The notes under the pieces: generated by a model | What the model saw: only the letters and a program-made list of their open reading frames with translations | Databases searched by the model: none | What the model was told of the DNA's origin: nothing | Part shown: positions 35,081-44,316 of the stretch, piece after piece | Layout of the letters: each line of letters opens with the position of its first letter | How positions within the stretch are numbered: position 1 is the stretch's first letter | Assembly (NCBI GenBank): GCA_023429995.1 | Contig: JAEZCE010000026.1 | Span: 48,231 to 112,230 of the forward strand | Source of the DNA: Bacillota bacterium | Lineage (GTDB): Bacteria > Bacillota > UBA4882 > UBA8346 | Direction: 5' to 3' | Length of the DNA stretch: 64,000 bases | Made by a program: the position numbers and the translations under genes

Positions 35081-36097
35081 ATGACAAAAAATGCATTGGC
35101 GGTTTCGGCCCCATCCGGTCAAACGATGCACAAATCAAAACCTCGTTATACGGAAGCGGAAAACAAATTAATCTTTGAATCATGGTGGGAACCTCAAAAA
35201 AGACGTGAACTTAAAAATCGTCTGGGTCGGGAAATGAATGCTTTGCGTAGTCAATTTTGCCGGATATTAAAGGAAAAACATTTAAGCAACCAGGATTATT
35301 ATAGTATCATGCAATCTAAACATTTACATGATAGTAATATTTCCACCCGAAAAAGAAGCCATGAACTAAAAGAAATTGATCTGCTGATTTTAGAAACATT
35401 TTGCCGACACCAAGCTTTGGGGAATTCCAGAACTCAGGCCTGTGAGGAATTACAAAACAAGTTGGGCTCGGATTTTACCCCTGCAGCTCTAAAGTTACGG
35501 TTTTACCGGTTGGTAAAAACATTGCAATACAGTGAGGCGGATTTACTCAAGAAGGGGCGGGAACTGCTGAATAAAAGCGAATCGATTTCAACGTTGACCG
35601 ATAAACCGGATGAAAATGATGATAAAATGATGAAAGCGCCTGAAACCAAAAGTTCAAGCGGATTTCAGACCAAAGGTGAAGATCAATCGTTTTTTTATCA
35701 AATTTCCTCATTGCCGGAAACTGTTCGAAGTATTGGAGAACGTTTAAGTTCAATTGAAGAACAGCAGAGACACCAGTTGGATTTAAGGGGATTTATTGAA
35801 CATCTCCTCGCTGTGGAAAGGGATTTGAAACGCGAAGACAAATTGATGGAAGAGATACAACGATTGATTTCGGAAAATGACAGCGCCCGCTTGATGATGG
35901 AAAAAGAGCATGAACGCTTAAAAAAGCGTGAGCAAGAATTGGCGGAAGTTTATAATATTCTTGAAACCATGTTGGGAGATTTTATGAGAATGGAAAGTGT
36001 TTCTAAATTAGCTTCACTGGGTGATTTCATGCACCGCCTGGAGATAACCGTCGATCAATTTGGAAATGTTTTAAAAAGCAAACGGATCATTTCATAG
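35081..36097 (+). CDS. Putative Myb/SANT-like DNA-binding protein with coiled coil
   Basis: 338 residues from ATG 35081 (GGAG at proper distance). Two helical, tryptophan/arginine-rich repeats in the N-terminal half (YTEAENKLIFESWWEP, LKNRLGREMNALRSQFCRI; then IDLLILETFCRHQALG, FTPAALKLRFYRLVKTL) resemble the Myb/SANT-like domains of RsfA-type prespore regulators. Residues about 235-320 are strongly coiled-coil-like (LKREDKLMEEIQRLISEN, MMEKEHERLKKREQELAE). A strong terminator follows. A DNA-binding role, perhaps in sporulation, is inference; similarity is from pattern only. Confidence 0.5.
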   Translation: MTKNALAVSAPSGQTMHKSKPRYTEAENKLIFESWWEPQKRRELKNRLGREMNALRSQFCRILKEKHLSNQDYYSIMQSKHLHDSNISTRKRSHELKEIDLLILETFCRHQALGNSRTQACEELQNKLGSDFTPAALKLRFYRLVKTLQYSEADLLKKGRELLNKSESISTLTDKPDENDDKMMKAPETKSSSGFQTKGEDQSFFYQISSLPETVRSIGERLSSIEEQQRHQLDLRGFIEHLLAVERDLKREDKLMEEIQRLISENDSARLMMEKEHERLKKREQELAEVYNILETMLGDFMRMESVSKLASLGDFMHRLEITVDQFGNVLKSKRIIS

Positions 36098-36215
36098 ATA
36101 GACTATTTTAAAAAACAAGCTGGCGGTTGGATGACAAGCACCGGATGATGGGTAGGTTTGGCTAAGTGGTTATTGGGTTTTGGTTTAAATTTATTGAATA
36201 AAAGTTCTAAAGTGT

Positions 36216-36263
36216 ACAATATATAATGCCGTGAAGATACGACATTATATATTGTGTTTTTTT
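36216..36263 (+). terminator. Strong terminator
   Basis: ACAATATATAATG and CATTATATATTGT form a perfect 13-base stem with a 14-base loop, followed by seven T. The rest of 36098-36406 holds an AGGAGG (36331) before a 7-codon mini-frame (MKEALEK) but no gene. Confidence 0.92.
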
Positions 36264-36406
36264 AATATTATTTCGGTGATTTCATGGTTTTGTAAAGGAT
36301 TAATAAAAGTTTAGCAGAAAATTTAGAAAGGAGGATATGGTACTATCATGAAGGAAGCTTTGGAAAAATAGCGAAAAATTCAAGATATGATAATTTCGAG
36401 GTTTTT

Positions 36407-36823
36407 ATGGTTACCATTGATTTACACGGCCTAACCCGAGAAGGGGCCCGAGAAAAAATAGTTCAGTTTTTCGATGAAGCTTATCGGCGCCGTGAGACGG
36501 TGGTGCGGGTTATTCACGGTCAAGGCAAGCATAGTGAGGTTTTTCCGGTTATTAAATCCTTTGTTCGACATTGGGTGCAGGAATCGGAATTTGGACGAAA
36601 GAAAATCGCTGCGGTTTATCGGGGCGAGGATGGTTCGCCTTATACCACTCCGAATCCTGGAGAAACCATTGTAGTTTTAAACATTCCCGGAATATCGGAA
36701 CCTTTGGAAGACGGGTCCGCTGATTCCTTCGATGAAGAGGAGCGGGAAGCGCGGAGAAATACAAAAGCTATCCGGGCTGAACGTCTGCGAACGGCGCGCC
36801 GGAGGAGTTCCCGCCTTCGTTGA
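36407..36823 (+). CDS. Smr-domain protein
   Basis: 138 residues. The Smr domain occupies residues 1-90: IDLHGLTREGAREKI, the characteristic VIHGQGKHS (HGxG motif), and GETIVVLNI at its end. Smr domains cut or bind nucleic acid and are found in MutS2 and in stand-alone proteins that deal with stalled ribosomes. The C-terminus is highly basic (RRNTKAIRAERLRTARRRSS), which fits nucleic-acid binding. The second half of the classical Smr core is short, so this is a minimal version. Confidence 0.82.
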   Translation: MVTIDLHGLTREGAREKIVQFFDEAYRRRETVVRVIHGQGKHSEVFPVIKSFVRHWVQESEFGRKKIAAVYRGEDGSPYTTPNPGETIVVLNIPGISEPLEDGSADSFDEEEREARRNTKAIRAERLRTARRRSSRLR

Positions 36824-37171
36824 GGGTTCCTCTTGGATTCGTTTTGAAATTCCATTTGAATTATCCAAAATATCTTGAAAAAAGGAGATTACACTTTATA
36901 AAAAATTATTGGGTGCCGATAACTTATAAAGTTGGAATTTATGATGGACGGTGGAAAAATCAATTTTGACAGGATTTTATTTTCTTTACCCTTTATAAAA
37001 TGGGTGTTGGATAGATTGGATTAAAAGGAATATTTGTAAGCTTTAATATTATAACCAGACATGGCAGGGATCCGCAATTTGGAGGCGGATTTCAATTCCT
37101 AGCGATATTTAGTGCTAATTTGCCCAAAAAAAGTTGTCAGGGTCAAATTGGTATCAATATTTCCAGATGGG

Positions 37172-38227
37172 ATGGACAAGATGCGAAAGATAGCCATTGC
37201 CGAGATCAAACCAGGAATGAAGCTTGCGAAGACGATTTATCGTAAAGATGATGGCAGAATTCTATTACGCGCTGAATCCGTGATTAAAGAATATCATATT
37301 GAGAGATTAATAGAATACCATTGCGAATACGCCGTTGTTTACGATAATGAAGATGAAACTGGACAAGAAGTTCCCGTAGAGCCAATTGAGGAAGAAACGC
37401 GCGCTAAAGCGGTTGCTTTATTAAAACAATCCATAAAGCATCTGAAAGCAGACGGAATCCTCGAATGTGAAGAGTTGTTCCCTGTAGTTCAAGAAATTAT
37501 AGAATATATTCTTGCCGATCCGCTGGTCGTTTATAATATGGTTGCAATTCGTAACCATGACGGTTATACATTTAGCCATTCCGTCAATGTTTGCGTCATT
37601 GCGACGCTAATCGGATCCGTAATGGGTTATGACCGTAATGAACTTCAAATTTTGGGCACCGGCGCCATGCTCCATGATATTGGAAAAGTGAAAATTGCAT
37701 CGATAATACTCAACAAGAAAGAACGACTGGAACCTTTCGAATTCGATTTGATGAAATCACATACTTTAGAGGGTTATGACATCCTGAAGCAATCAGTCCA
37801 CATGAGCTTTTTGCCCGCTCATATTGCGTTACAACATCACGAAAGAGAAGACGGCAGTGGTTATCCCAAAGGGTTAACCAGTGCTGATATTCATCCCTAC
37901 GCGCAGATTGTGGCGGTAGCAGATGTTTTTGATGCAATGACGTCGGAACGGATTTATAAGCCTGCCTCACCAACTTATTTAGCTTATCTGGAAATTGTGG
38001 ATAAAACGGGAGCTCAATTCCATCGCACAGTGGTGGAAGCGTTTACAAAGGTTTTAACGCCCTATCCCAAAGGGAGTATTTGGTTGCTTAGCAACAACGC
38101 CAAAGTGGTGGTGATTAGTGTGACCCGTATCGAGTGTATGGCAAAGGATCTGAATGAAAGAAACTGTGAAAAGTTATATAATTTATATAAACTGGCCGGT
38201 TTAAAAATCGTTCAAAAATTAAATTAA
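37172..38227 (+). CDS. HD-GYP c-di-GMP phosphodiesterase
   Basis: 351 residues from ATG 37172; ATG 37181 and GTG 37112 are alternatives, none with a good ribosome binding site. The N-terminal ~100 residues (IAEIKPGMKLAKTIYRKDDGRI) are the small domain common before HD-GYP. The phosphodiesterase core has MLHDIGKVKI (His168-Asp169), HHEREDGSGYPKGL (His222-His223, GYP at 230-232) and AVADVFDAMTSERIYK. It cleaves c-di-GMP. It is intact, unlike the remnant at 11695. With the GGDEF enzyme and the riboswitches it completes synthesis, sensing and breakdown of c-di-GMP in this region. Confidence 0.92.
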   Translation: MDKMRKIAIAEIKPGMKLAKTIYRKDDGRILLRAESVIKEYHIERLIEYHCEYAVVYDNEDETGQEVPVEPIEEETRAKAVALLKQSIKHLKADGILECEELFPVVQEIIEYILADPLVVYNMVAIRNHDGYTFSHSVNVCVIATLIGSVMGYDRNELQILGTGAMLHDIGKVKIASIILNKKERLEPFEFDLMKSHTLEGYDILKQSVHMSFLPAHIALQHHEREDGSGYPKGLTSADIHPYAQIVAVADVFDAMTSERIYKPASPTYLAYLEIVDKTGAQFHRTVVEAFTKVLTPYPKGSIWLLSNNAKVVVISVTRIECMAKDLNERNCEKLYNLYKLAGLKIVQKLN

Positions 38228-38356
38228 CGGATGACAAAAAATGGGATTCCTTTCTAAGGTTGGGTTTTGAAAAAGTTCATTACTGAGTGTATAATACGAT
38301 GTAGACTTATCGGTAAGGTTTGAAAAATATTGATTATTAAATTAGGGGACGGATTC

Positions 38357-40441
38357 ATGAAACGTTTATGGCTCAAAGTAGCAATAGTCGTTGTAGTTAT
38401 AGCTTTATGCACTTCGGTGCTGATTGGAAAGAGCCCTACCAAGGAGAATACCTTGGCTCGTTTCTTATATCGAAGTTTAGAAGCGGAGCATTATAATCCC
38501 TCTCTCGTCAATGACCAACTTAGTAAAAGGACTTATTCATTATATCTTAAAAGTCTTGATCCCAATAAACGGTTTTTTTTGAAAGCCGATATCGTAAGAA
38601 TGAGCTTTTACCAAAAGAAAATCGATGACCAGTTGAAACGGGGAACTTCCGAATTCTATGAATTGACGGGGAAAATTTTTGAGCAGCGGGTCCGGGAAGT
38701 CGATACCTTAACGCAAAATATTTTGCAAAAGCCTTTTCAATTTTCAACTGCGGAAAATTTTGAAACGGATGCTGCGAAAATCGATTATCCCCAAAACAGC
38801 CAAGCTCTGAAGGAACAATGGCGGTTATATCTTAAATATCAGACATTGTTGGCCTATTTCGATTTAAGCAATGGGAATGGTAAGGATAAATTTTTCAACA
38901 CCCAGTCGGTAGATCCGGAATTGGAGGCCAAAGCCCGGGCAAAAGTTGCCAAAAGCCTGAAATTGAGTTTGGAACGGATGTTAAAAAAGAAAAATGAAGA
39001 ACAGGTTGACTATTATTTAAACGCGATAGCGAATAGTTTTGACCCCCATACCGAATATATGGCTCCTCAGATCAAAGATGATTTTGATATGAATTTGACG
39101 GGAAGGTTGGAGGGAATTGGCGCTTCACTGAAGGAAGACGGCGAATATATCAAAGTTGTAGAAATTATACCCGGAAGTCCGGCTTGGCGGCAAAAAGTAT
39201 TGCAGGCCGATGATACGGTTTTGAAGGTCGCCCAAGGCAATAAAGAACCCGTTGATGTAGTGGGTATGCCTGTAACCGATGCTGTAAAACTAATCCGCGG
39301 TAAAAAAGGGACACTCGTAAAATTGACGGTCCGGAAAGCCAGCGGACGGATAACTGTAATTCCCCTGGTCCGGGACGTTGTCGTGCTTGAAGAAGCCTAT
39401 GCAAAGTCGGCCGTGATTTGGAATCAGAAGACGCTGAAGAAATATGGATATATTGATTTACCTTCATTTTACCGGGATTATCAAACCAATTCCCGCAACT
39501 CTGCCGATGATGTCCGGGCCGAACTGCAAAAATTAACTGCTGAGAAAGTGGACGGCATCATTTTGGATTTGCGGAACAATGGCGGCGGAATTTTGGATGA
39601 TGCTGTCAGAATGTCCGGACTTTTTATTAAAGAAGGCCCTATTGTCCAAATCAAGGACGGATCTGGAAAAACGGAAGTTTTATCGGATACGGATTCCAGT
39701 ATTGTATACAGCGGGCCCTTGGTTGTCTTGGTAAACTCTTTGAGCGCTTCGGCCTCGGAGATCTTAGCAGCCGCACTTCAAGATTATGGACGGGCAGTTG
39801 TTGTAGGCGGGGTGAGTACGTTCGGCAAGGGTACCGTCCAGATCGTAGCAGATTTGGATCAATATTTGCCGCTTAATTTAAGGGCAATCAAACCTGCAGG
39901 TTCATTGCGTCTAACGATTAAAAAGTTTTACCGTATTAGCGGTGGTTCTACCCAATGGAAAGGGGTCGCTTCAGATATTTCGTTGCCGGATCTTTATAGT
40001 TACCTGGGTATTCAGGAAAAGGCAATGGATTATTCTCTCCCGTGGGATACCACCAAGGCGGTTCCTTACCAAAAGTGGGATGGCCGGCCGTTAAATATTG
40101 CGCGGTTAAAACAGGCAAGTGCCCAGCGGGTAAATAAAAGCAAGGCTTTTCAATTGATTGTTCAGGATGTTGCCCGCCTGAAAAAGCAGAAAGAGTTTTC
40201 CAAGGAGTCGTTAAAGTTTACTGATTTCATGGCTAATCAGAAACTTCTTAAAGAGGAAGCGGACCAGCTTCAAAATTTGCCTGTTGCGCAAGGAGCTGAA
40301 ATCGCAATCGCCAAACCCAAAGCAGATGACGGAACTCCATCAAACCCCAATTATCAAAAGACCAAGGACTGGTTGAAACAGATTGGCAAGGACGCCTATA
40401 TTAATGAAGCATGGCATATTTTAAACGATTTAAATGAATAA
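38357..40441 (+). CDS. Tail-specific protease (Prc/Tsp type, S41)
   Basis: 694 residues, matching Prc of diderm bacteria rather than the ~450-residue CtpA of most Firmicutes. AGGGGA precedes the ATG. Signal anchor (WLKVAIVVVVIALCTSVLI), a long N-terminal domain, a PDZ domain (LEGIGASLKEDGEYIKVVEI, DAVKLIRGKKGT) and the S41 core follow. Catalytic residues are in the SASASE motif (463-468) and Lys491 (FGKGTVQ). The C-terminal extension is also Prc-like. It degrades misfolded or tagged exported proteins and processes wall enzymes. A strong terminator follows. Confidence 0.9.
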   Translation: MKRLWLKVAIVVVVIALCTSVLIGKSPTKENTLARFLYRSLEAEHYNPSLVNDQLSKRTYSLYLKSLDPNKRFFLKADIVRMSFYQKKIDDQLKRGTSEFYELTGKIFEQRVREVDTLTQNILQKPFQFSTAENFETDAAKIDYPQNSQALKEQWRLYLKYQTLLAYFDLSNGNGKDKFFNTQSVDPELEAKARAKVAKSLKLSLERMLKKKNEEQVDYYLNAIANSFDPHTEYMAPQIKDDFDMNLTGRLEGIGASLKEDGEYIKVVEIIPGSPAWRQKVLQADDTVLKVAQGNKEPVDVVGMPVTDAVKLIRGKKGTLVKLTVRKASGRITVIPLVRDVVVLEEAYAKSAVIWNQKTLKKYGYIDLPSFYRDYQTNSRNSADDVRAELQKLTAEKVDGIILDLRNNGGGILDDAVRMSGLFIKEGPIVQIKDGSGKTEVLSDTDSSIVYSGPLVVLVNSLSASASEILAAALQDYGRAVVVGGVSTFGKGTVQIVADLDQYLPLNLRAIKPAGSLRLTIKKFYRISGGSTQWKGVASDISLPDLYSYLGIQEKAMDYSLPWDTTKAVPYQKWDGRPLNIARLKQASAQRVNKSKAFQLIVQDVARLKKQKEFSKESLKFTDFMANQKLLKEEADQLQNLPVAQGAEIAIAKPKADDGTPSNPNYQKTKDWLKQIGKDAYINEAWHILNDLNE

Positions 40442-40468
40442 AATGGATCATTACGATATTGAATGTGA

Positions 40469-40504
40469 GGGGCTGCCAAAAGTAAAATTGAGGCAGCCCC
40501 TTTT
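40469..40504 (+). terminator. Terminator after the Prc gene
   Basis: GGGGCTGCC and GGCAGCCCC form a perfect 9-base stem followed by TTTT. Confidence 0.92.
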
Positions 40505-40633
40505 ATCTTTGGTTTCAAGCATAACTTGTTATGAGAATTCAGGAGGGGAAAAATTTTAATCGAGATGTAAAAATTTCGTAACAATTTATAGTATCAGGTA
40601 AAAATTGTGGAGTGTAAAATAACCAATTCATCT

Positions 40634-40639
40634 TATAAT
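40634..40639 (+). promoter_or_regulatory. -10 element of sugar operon 1
   Basis: Consensus TATAAT 32 bases before the binding-protein start. No recognisable -35 hexamer stands 17 bases upstream (AGTGTA), as expected for a promoter that needs an activator such as the YesN-type regulators nearby. Confidence 0.45.
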
Positions 40640-40670
40640 GAAAATATAAATACAAAAAGGAGGAGCTAGA

Positions 40671-41954
40671 ATGAAAAAAGTTATCATGTTGCTTTTGCTT
40701 TGCGCTGTTTCGGTAGGTTTGATTTTGCCTACTTTCGCCGCTTCAGCGCCAACTACCCTGACTTTCTGGACTTTCCAGGAGTTACACAAACAATTTTGGG
40801 ATGACGCCACGGCAACCTGGAATAAGACCCATCCCAACCAACAGGTTGTATTAAAAACCGATGTCTACAACTATGATGAATTACACAATAAGCTGCTGGT
40901 TGCTTTACAATCCGGCGTAGGCGCTCCAGATTTAGTCGATATTGAAATCAGTAAATTTGCGAATTATTTAAAAGGTAAAAATCCGCAGTTACTTCCGTTA
41001 AATGGCATTGTGAACCCTGTAAAGAAATATTTAATTATGGGCAGATTCCAAAACTATGCAAAGAATGGTAAATATTACGGCGTAGATTATCATGTCGGCG
41101 CGGAAGTTATGTATTATAACAAAGAATATCTTGATAAAGCAGGCGTTGACGTTGACAAAATCGTAACGTGGGCTGATTATGTAGCGGCCGGGAAAAAAGT
41201 TATGGCAGCCACCGGTAAACCGATGACCACTATCGAGGTTACCGACCAGTGGAGCTACTATCCATTGATCAGTCAAATCGGATCCGATATTTTTGACAAA
41301 AACGGCAATGTAATTATGGACAATCAGGCCAACGTAAAAGTTCTTCAATTCTTAAAAGATATGATCTACAAAGAAAAAATCGCCATTCCTGCACCCGGCG
41401 GTTTCCATCATTCCGAAGAATATTGGTCATTTATGAATAAAGGCGGTGCAGCTTCGCTTTGGATGCCAATGTGGTATATGGGACGTTTTACCAGTTACAT
41501 GCCGGATTTAAAAGGTAAAATTCTTATCCGTCCGTTGCCGGTTTGGGTAAAAGGCGGTAAACGTTCTGCAGGTATGGGTGGTACCGGTACTTCAATCACA
41601 GTTCAATGCAAACATCAAAATTTAGCGCTTAAACTCTTGGCAGAGGCTAAATTGTCCAAGGAAGGTTCAATCAAGACATGGACAGTCTTGGGATTTGATC
41701 CACTCCGATGGGATGTTTGGACTGATCCTGCAATGAAGGCTTCTAATCAGTATACCGATTATTTCGGTAAGGATATCTTTACGATATTGACTCAAGTTAA
41801 AGATGAAATCGGGCCCATGATGATGACTGAAAAATTCCCGATGGCTGTTGATCTTATAAAAAAGAACGTAGTATTTAAAGCCCTTAAAGAACAAAGCCAG
41901 ACCCCGGAGCAAGCTTTAAAAGAAGCTGCTAAAGAAGTACGACAGGCTAGATAA
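40671..41954 (+). CDS. Sugar ABC transporter binding protein 1 (CUT1)
   Basis: 427-residue exported binding protein. Signal peptide MKKVIMLLLLCAVSVGLILP with a cleavage site near FAA-SAP; no lipobox cysteine. The body follows the extracellular solute-binding family 1: LTFWTFQELHKQFWDDATA, GAPDLVDIEISKF, YYNKEYLDKAGVD, WADYVAAGKK. It probably binds an oligosaccharide. A perfect terminator (42023-42081) separates it from the two permease genes, so it should be made in excess of them. AAGGAGG precedes the ATG. Confidence 0.93.
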   Translation: MKKVIMLLLLCAVSVGLILPTFAASAPTTLTFWTFQELHKQFWDDATATWNKTHPNQQVVLKTDVYNYDELHNKLLVALQSGVGAPDLVDIEISKFANYLKGKNPQLLPLNGIVNPVKKYLIMGRFQNYAKNGKYYGVDYHVGAEVMYYNKEYLDKAGVDVDKIVTWADYVAAGKKVMAATGKPMTTIEVTDQWSYYPLISQIGSDIFDKNGNVIMDNQANVKVLQFLKDMIYKEKIAIPAPGGFHHSEEYWSFMNKGGAASLWMPMWYMGRFTSYMPDLKGKILIRPLPVWVKGGKRSAGMGGTGTSITVQCKHQNLALKLLAEAKLSKEGSIKTWTVLGFDPLRWDVWTDPAMKASNQYTDYFGKDIFTILTQVKDEIGPMMMTEKFPMAVDLIKKNVVFKALKEQSQTPEQALKEAAKEVRQAR

Positions 41955-42022
41955 AAGTTCAATATATTACGGTAATTAATTTTGCAGTAACATTTTATAA
42001 TAATAACTATAATAATCAATAT

Positions 42023-42085
42023 AAAAGGGCTGTAAAGGAAAATAGCTTCATTATCGTCCCTCAATAATTTACAGCCCTTTTATTA
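42023..42085 (+). terminator. Attenuator between binding protein 1 and its permeases
   Basis: AAAAGGGCTGTAAA and TTTACAGCCCTTTT are perfect 14-base arms; the T tract extends the second arm. The same position holds a terminator in the other two sugar operons. Confidence 0.9.
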
Positions 42086-42196
42086 TTAAAACCTTACAAA
42101 AGGATTGCTTTTTTGGAAATACTCCATTGCTTTTTGCATGGTCAGCAAATTAAAAGTAATCGAGTATTAAGTGATAAAAAAGGCAGGTCGATATTT

Positions 42197-43111
42197 ATGG
42201 TCAATTCAAATCGAAAAAATGTAGTTCGGTATTTCAACTCAACCAAAGTAGCTCCTTATCTATTTGTTGCCCCTTTTATAATTACTTTTTTGTTGGTCTA
42301 TCTTTATCCTTTTCTAGCTACAATTGAAATGAGTTTTCAAAGATTAGCCGGTTTCGGCGATGTAACCTTTATTGGTTTGGAAAATTATCAAAGATTATGG
42401 AATGAACACTTTGGAAATGCTTTGGTGACAACTACCCAATATACATTTTGGACAATTTTGATACTGATTCCTTTGCCAATATTGTTAGCTGTAATTTTAG
42501 ACAGTAAGACTACAAAGTTAAAAAATTTTTTTAAATCCGCCCTTTTTATTCCGGCGCTAACTTCGGTTATTGTGGCGGGAATATTTTTTAGATTTGCCTT
42601 TGGAGAGCAAGCCACTACTCTGGCAAATATAGTCATTGGCGCATTTGGGTTTAAACCGATTACTTGGTTGCAATTAAAAGGACCTGCTATGTTTACATTG
42701 GTTACTCTTTGCACATGGCGCTGGCTCGGCGTTAATATTATTTACTTTTTATCAGGTTTGCAAGGCATTCCGGCTGAACTCTACGAAGCTGCAGAGATTG
42801 ATGGAGCCAATACTTGGAATAAATTCCGTTGGATCACGATACCGAATTTAAAACCGGTCATTATCTACGTTACAACAATCAGTATTTATGGCGGGTTTTC
42901 GATGTTTGCCGAAAGTTATGCAATTTGGAAAACGACTACCCCCGGTGATATTGGAATGACGATTGTTTCATATTTATATCAAATGGGGTTCAATAATAAT
43001 GATATGGGGTTTGCCTCCGCTATCGGTATTACTTTGCTATTTATTGTGCTGATGGTTAGTTTGATCCAGCTAAAGCTATTTGGATTTTTCAAAAAGGATA
43101 GTGATGGATGA
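42197..43111 (+). CDS. Sugar ABC permease 1A (CUT1, MalF-like)
   Basis: 304 residues from ATG 42197 (AGGCAGG upstream); upstream in-frame starts give an unlikely hydrophilic extension. About six transmembrane segments with the EAA loop YEAAEIDGANTWNKF and ITIPNLKPV. It forms the channel with the next gene, which overlaps its stop (ATGATG). No ATPase gene accompanies the operon; a shared MsmX-type ATPase elsewhere is expected. Confidence 0.9.
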   Translation: MVNSNRKNVVRYFNSTKVAPYLFVAPFIITFLLVYLYPFLATIEMSFQRLAGFGDVTFIGLENYQRLWNEHFGNALVTTTQYTFWTILILIPLPILLAVILDSKTTKLKNFFKSALFIPALTSVIVAGIFFRFAFGEQATTLANIVIGAFGFKPITWLQLKGPAMFTLVTLCTWRWLGVNIIYFLSGLQGIPAELYEAAEIDGANTWNKFRWITIPNLKPVIIYVTTISIYGGFSMFAESYAIWKTTTPGDIGMTIVSYLYQMGFNNNDMGFASAIGITLLFIVLMVSLIQLKLFGFFKKDSDG

Positions 43112-43998
43112 TGAAAAATGAGGAAATTATTCACCTGGAATTGGTGCAAGAGAAAGCGAAGAATAGTGGAAGGTTGGCTGCGGCTATTGCTTCTTTTCTT
43201 ATATTAACGCTTTTTGCTATATTTACCTTAGCCCCGTTCTATTTTATGCTGGTATCTTCATTTAAACCCGGTTCGGAAATGTTTCGTAACGGCATGACTT
43301 TCAACATTCAACCGGAAATAATGTCCTTAAAAAATTATGTCGGCCTTTGCAGCGGAGCAGGTGTCATATATTTACTTTGGTTCAAAAATAGTCTTCTGAT
43401 TACGGTTATCCAAACTACCGTTGCCGTGTTTTTTAGCTCCATGGTCGGTTATGGGTTGGCGGTTTATCGGTTTAAGGGCCGTAATGTAATATTTATTGCA
43501 GTTTTGGCTATGATGATGGTCCCTATAGAAATATTAATATTACCCCTTTATAAGCTTACAGTTTCGCTGCGAATCATTGATACATACGCCGGAGCCATTT
43601 TGCCATATGCCGTGCCGCCGGTTGCCATCTTTTTCTTCCGGCAATTCGCCGTCGGTCTTCCCAAAGAACTGCTTGATTCGGGGCGAATTGACGGCTGCAC
43701 TGAGTTTGGGATCTTTTTGAAACTAATGATGCCAATCATGAAACCGGCTTTTGGGGCAATGGTAATTTTACAGGCAATGGGCAGCTGGAATGGTTTTGTA
43801 TGGCCGATCATTGCCCTCCGTTCTACTGAAAACCTAACATTACCAATAGGATTGGCTTCTTTGATGACACCCTATGGTAATAATTATGATATGTTAATGG
43901 CTGGAGCCGTAGTTTCGGTGATACCGATTGTTATTATTTATTTATTTAATCAAAAATCCTTTATTTCCGGCTTGACAGTTGGTGCGATTAAAGGGTAA
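43108..43998 (+). CDS. Sugar ABC permease 1B (CUT1, MalG-like)
   Basis: 296 residues with about six transmembrane segments. The EAA region is LLDSGRIDGCTEFGIF with LMMPIMKPAF, where the first residues of the motif deviate (LDS for EAA) but the conserved G is present. GSWNGFVWPI near the end is typical of MalG-like permeases. Translation is probably coupled to the preceding permease. Confidence 0.92.
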   Translation: MMKNEEIIHLELVQEKAKNSGRLAAAIASFLILTLFAIFTLAPFYFMLVSSFKPGSEMFRNGMTFNIQPEIMSLKNYVGLCSGAGVIYLLWFKNSLLITVIQTTVAVFFSSMVGYGLAVYRFKGRNVIFIAVLAMMMVPIEILILPLYKLTVSLRIIDTYAGAILPYAVPPVAIFFFRQFAVGLPKELLDSGRIDGCTEFGIFLKLMMPIMKPAFGAMVILQAMGSWNGFVWPIIALRSTENLTLPIGLASLMTPYGNNYDMLMAGAVVSVIPIVIIYLFNQKSFISGLTVGAIKG

Positions 43999-44146
43999 AG
44001 AGATCCCCTTGATGATCCCAATCGTCACACCCGGGCTCAAAAACTAGCCTGGAATGCCGGTGGTACTCCGGACTTTGGAGCGCCGGTTGCCGACGGCGCT
44101 TCAAATTGAGTTTAAGAGGCAAACGCTTTTCTATGAGTAGAGGCAT

Positions 44147-44200
44147 AATACCACTGTGATTGTAGGTGATTTATTTACAGACAAGAAACGGTGGTATTTT
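44147..44200 (+). terminator. Probable terminator after sugar operon 1
   Basis: AATACCAC (44147-44154) pairs with GTGGTATT (44191-44198), followed by TTATT; the loop is large. A separate GC hairpin AGCGCCG/CGGCGCT lies at 44079-44100 without a U-run. The 318-base interval to the kinase gene holds nothing else. Confidence 0.5.
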
Positions 44201-44316
44201 ATTGGATATGAAAATAAACGATTCTAAGATTTGATAGACTCCGGCTTTAAAATTGCCAGCGATATTCTTCCCATGAAGCCTTGGAAAGGTATAAAATATA
44301 TTCAAGGGGTTGGGTC

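Noticed and set aside
36328..36372. AGGAGG followed by a 7-codon frame before the Smr gene
   Set aside because: Too short to call; the Smr gene has its own start further on.
37070..37090. Hairpin ATCCGC/GCGGAT enclosing GGAGG upstream of the HD-GYP gene
   Set aside because: No start codon lies at the proper distance from that GGAGG, so a translational switch cannot be argued.
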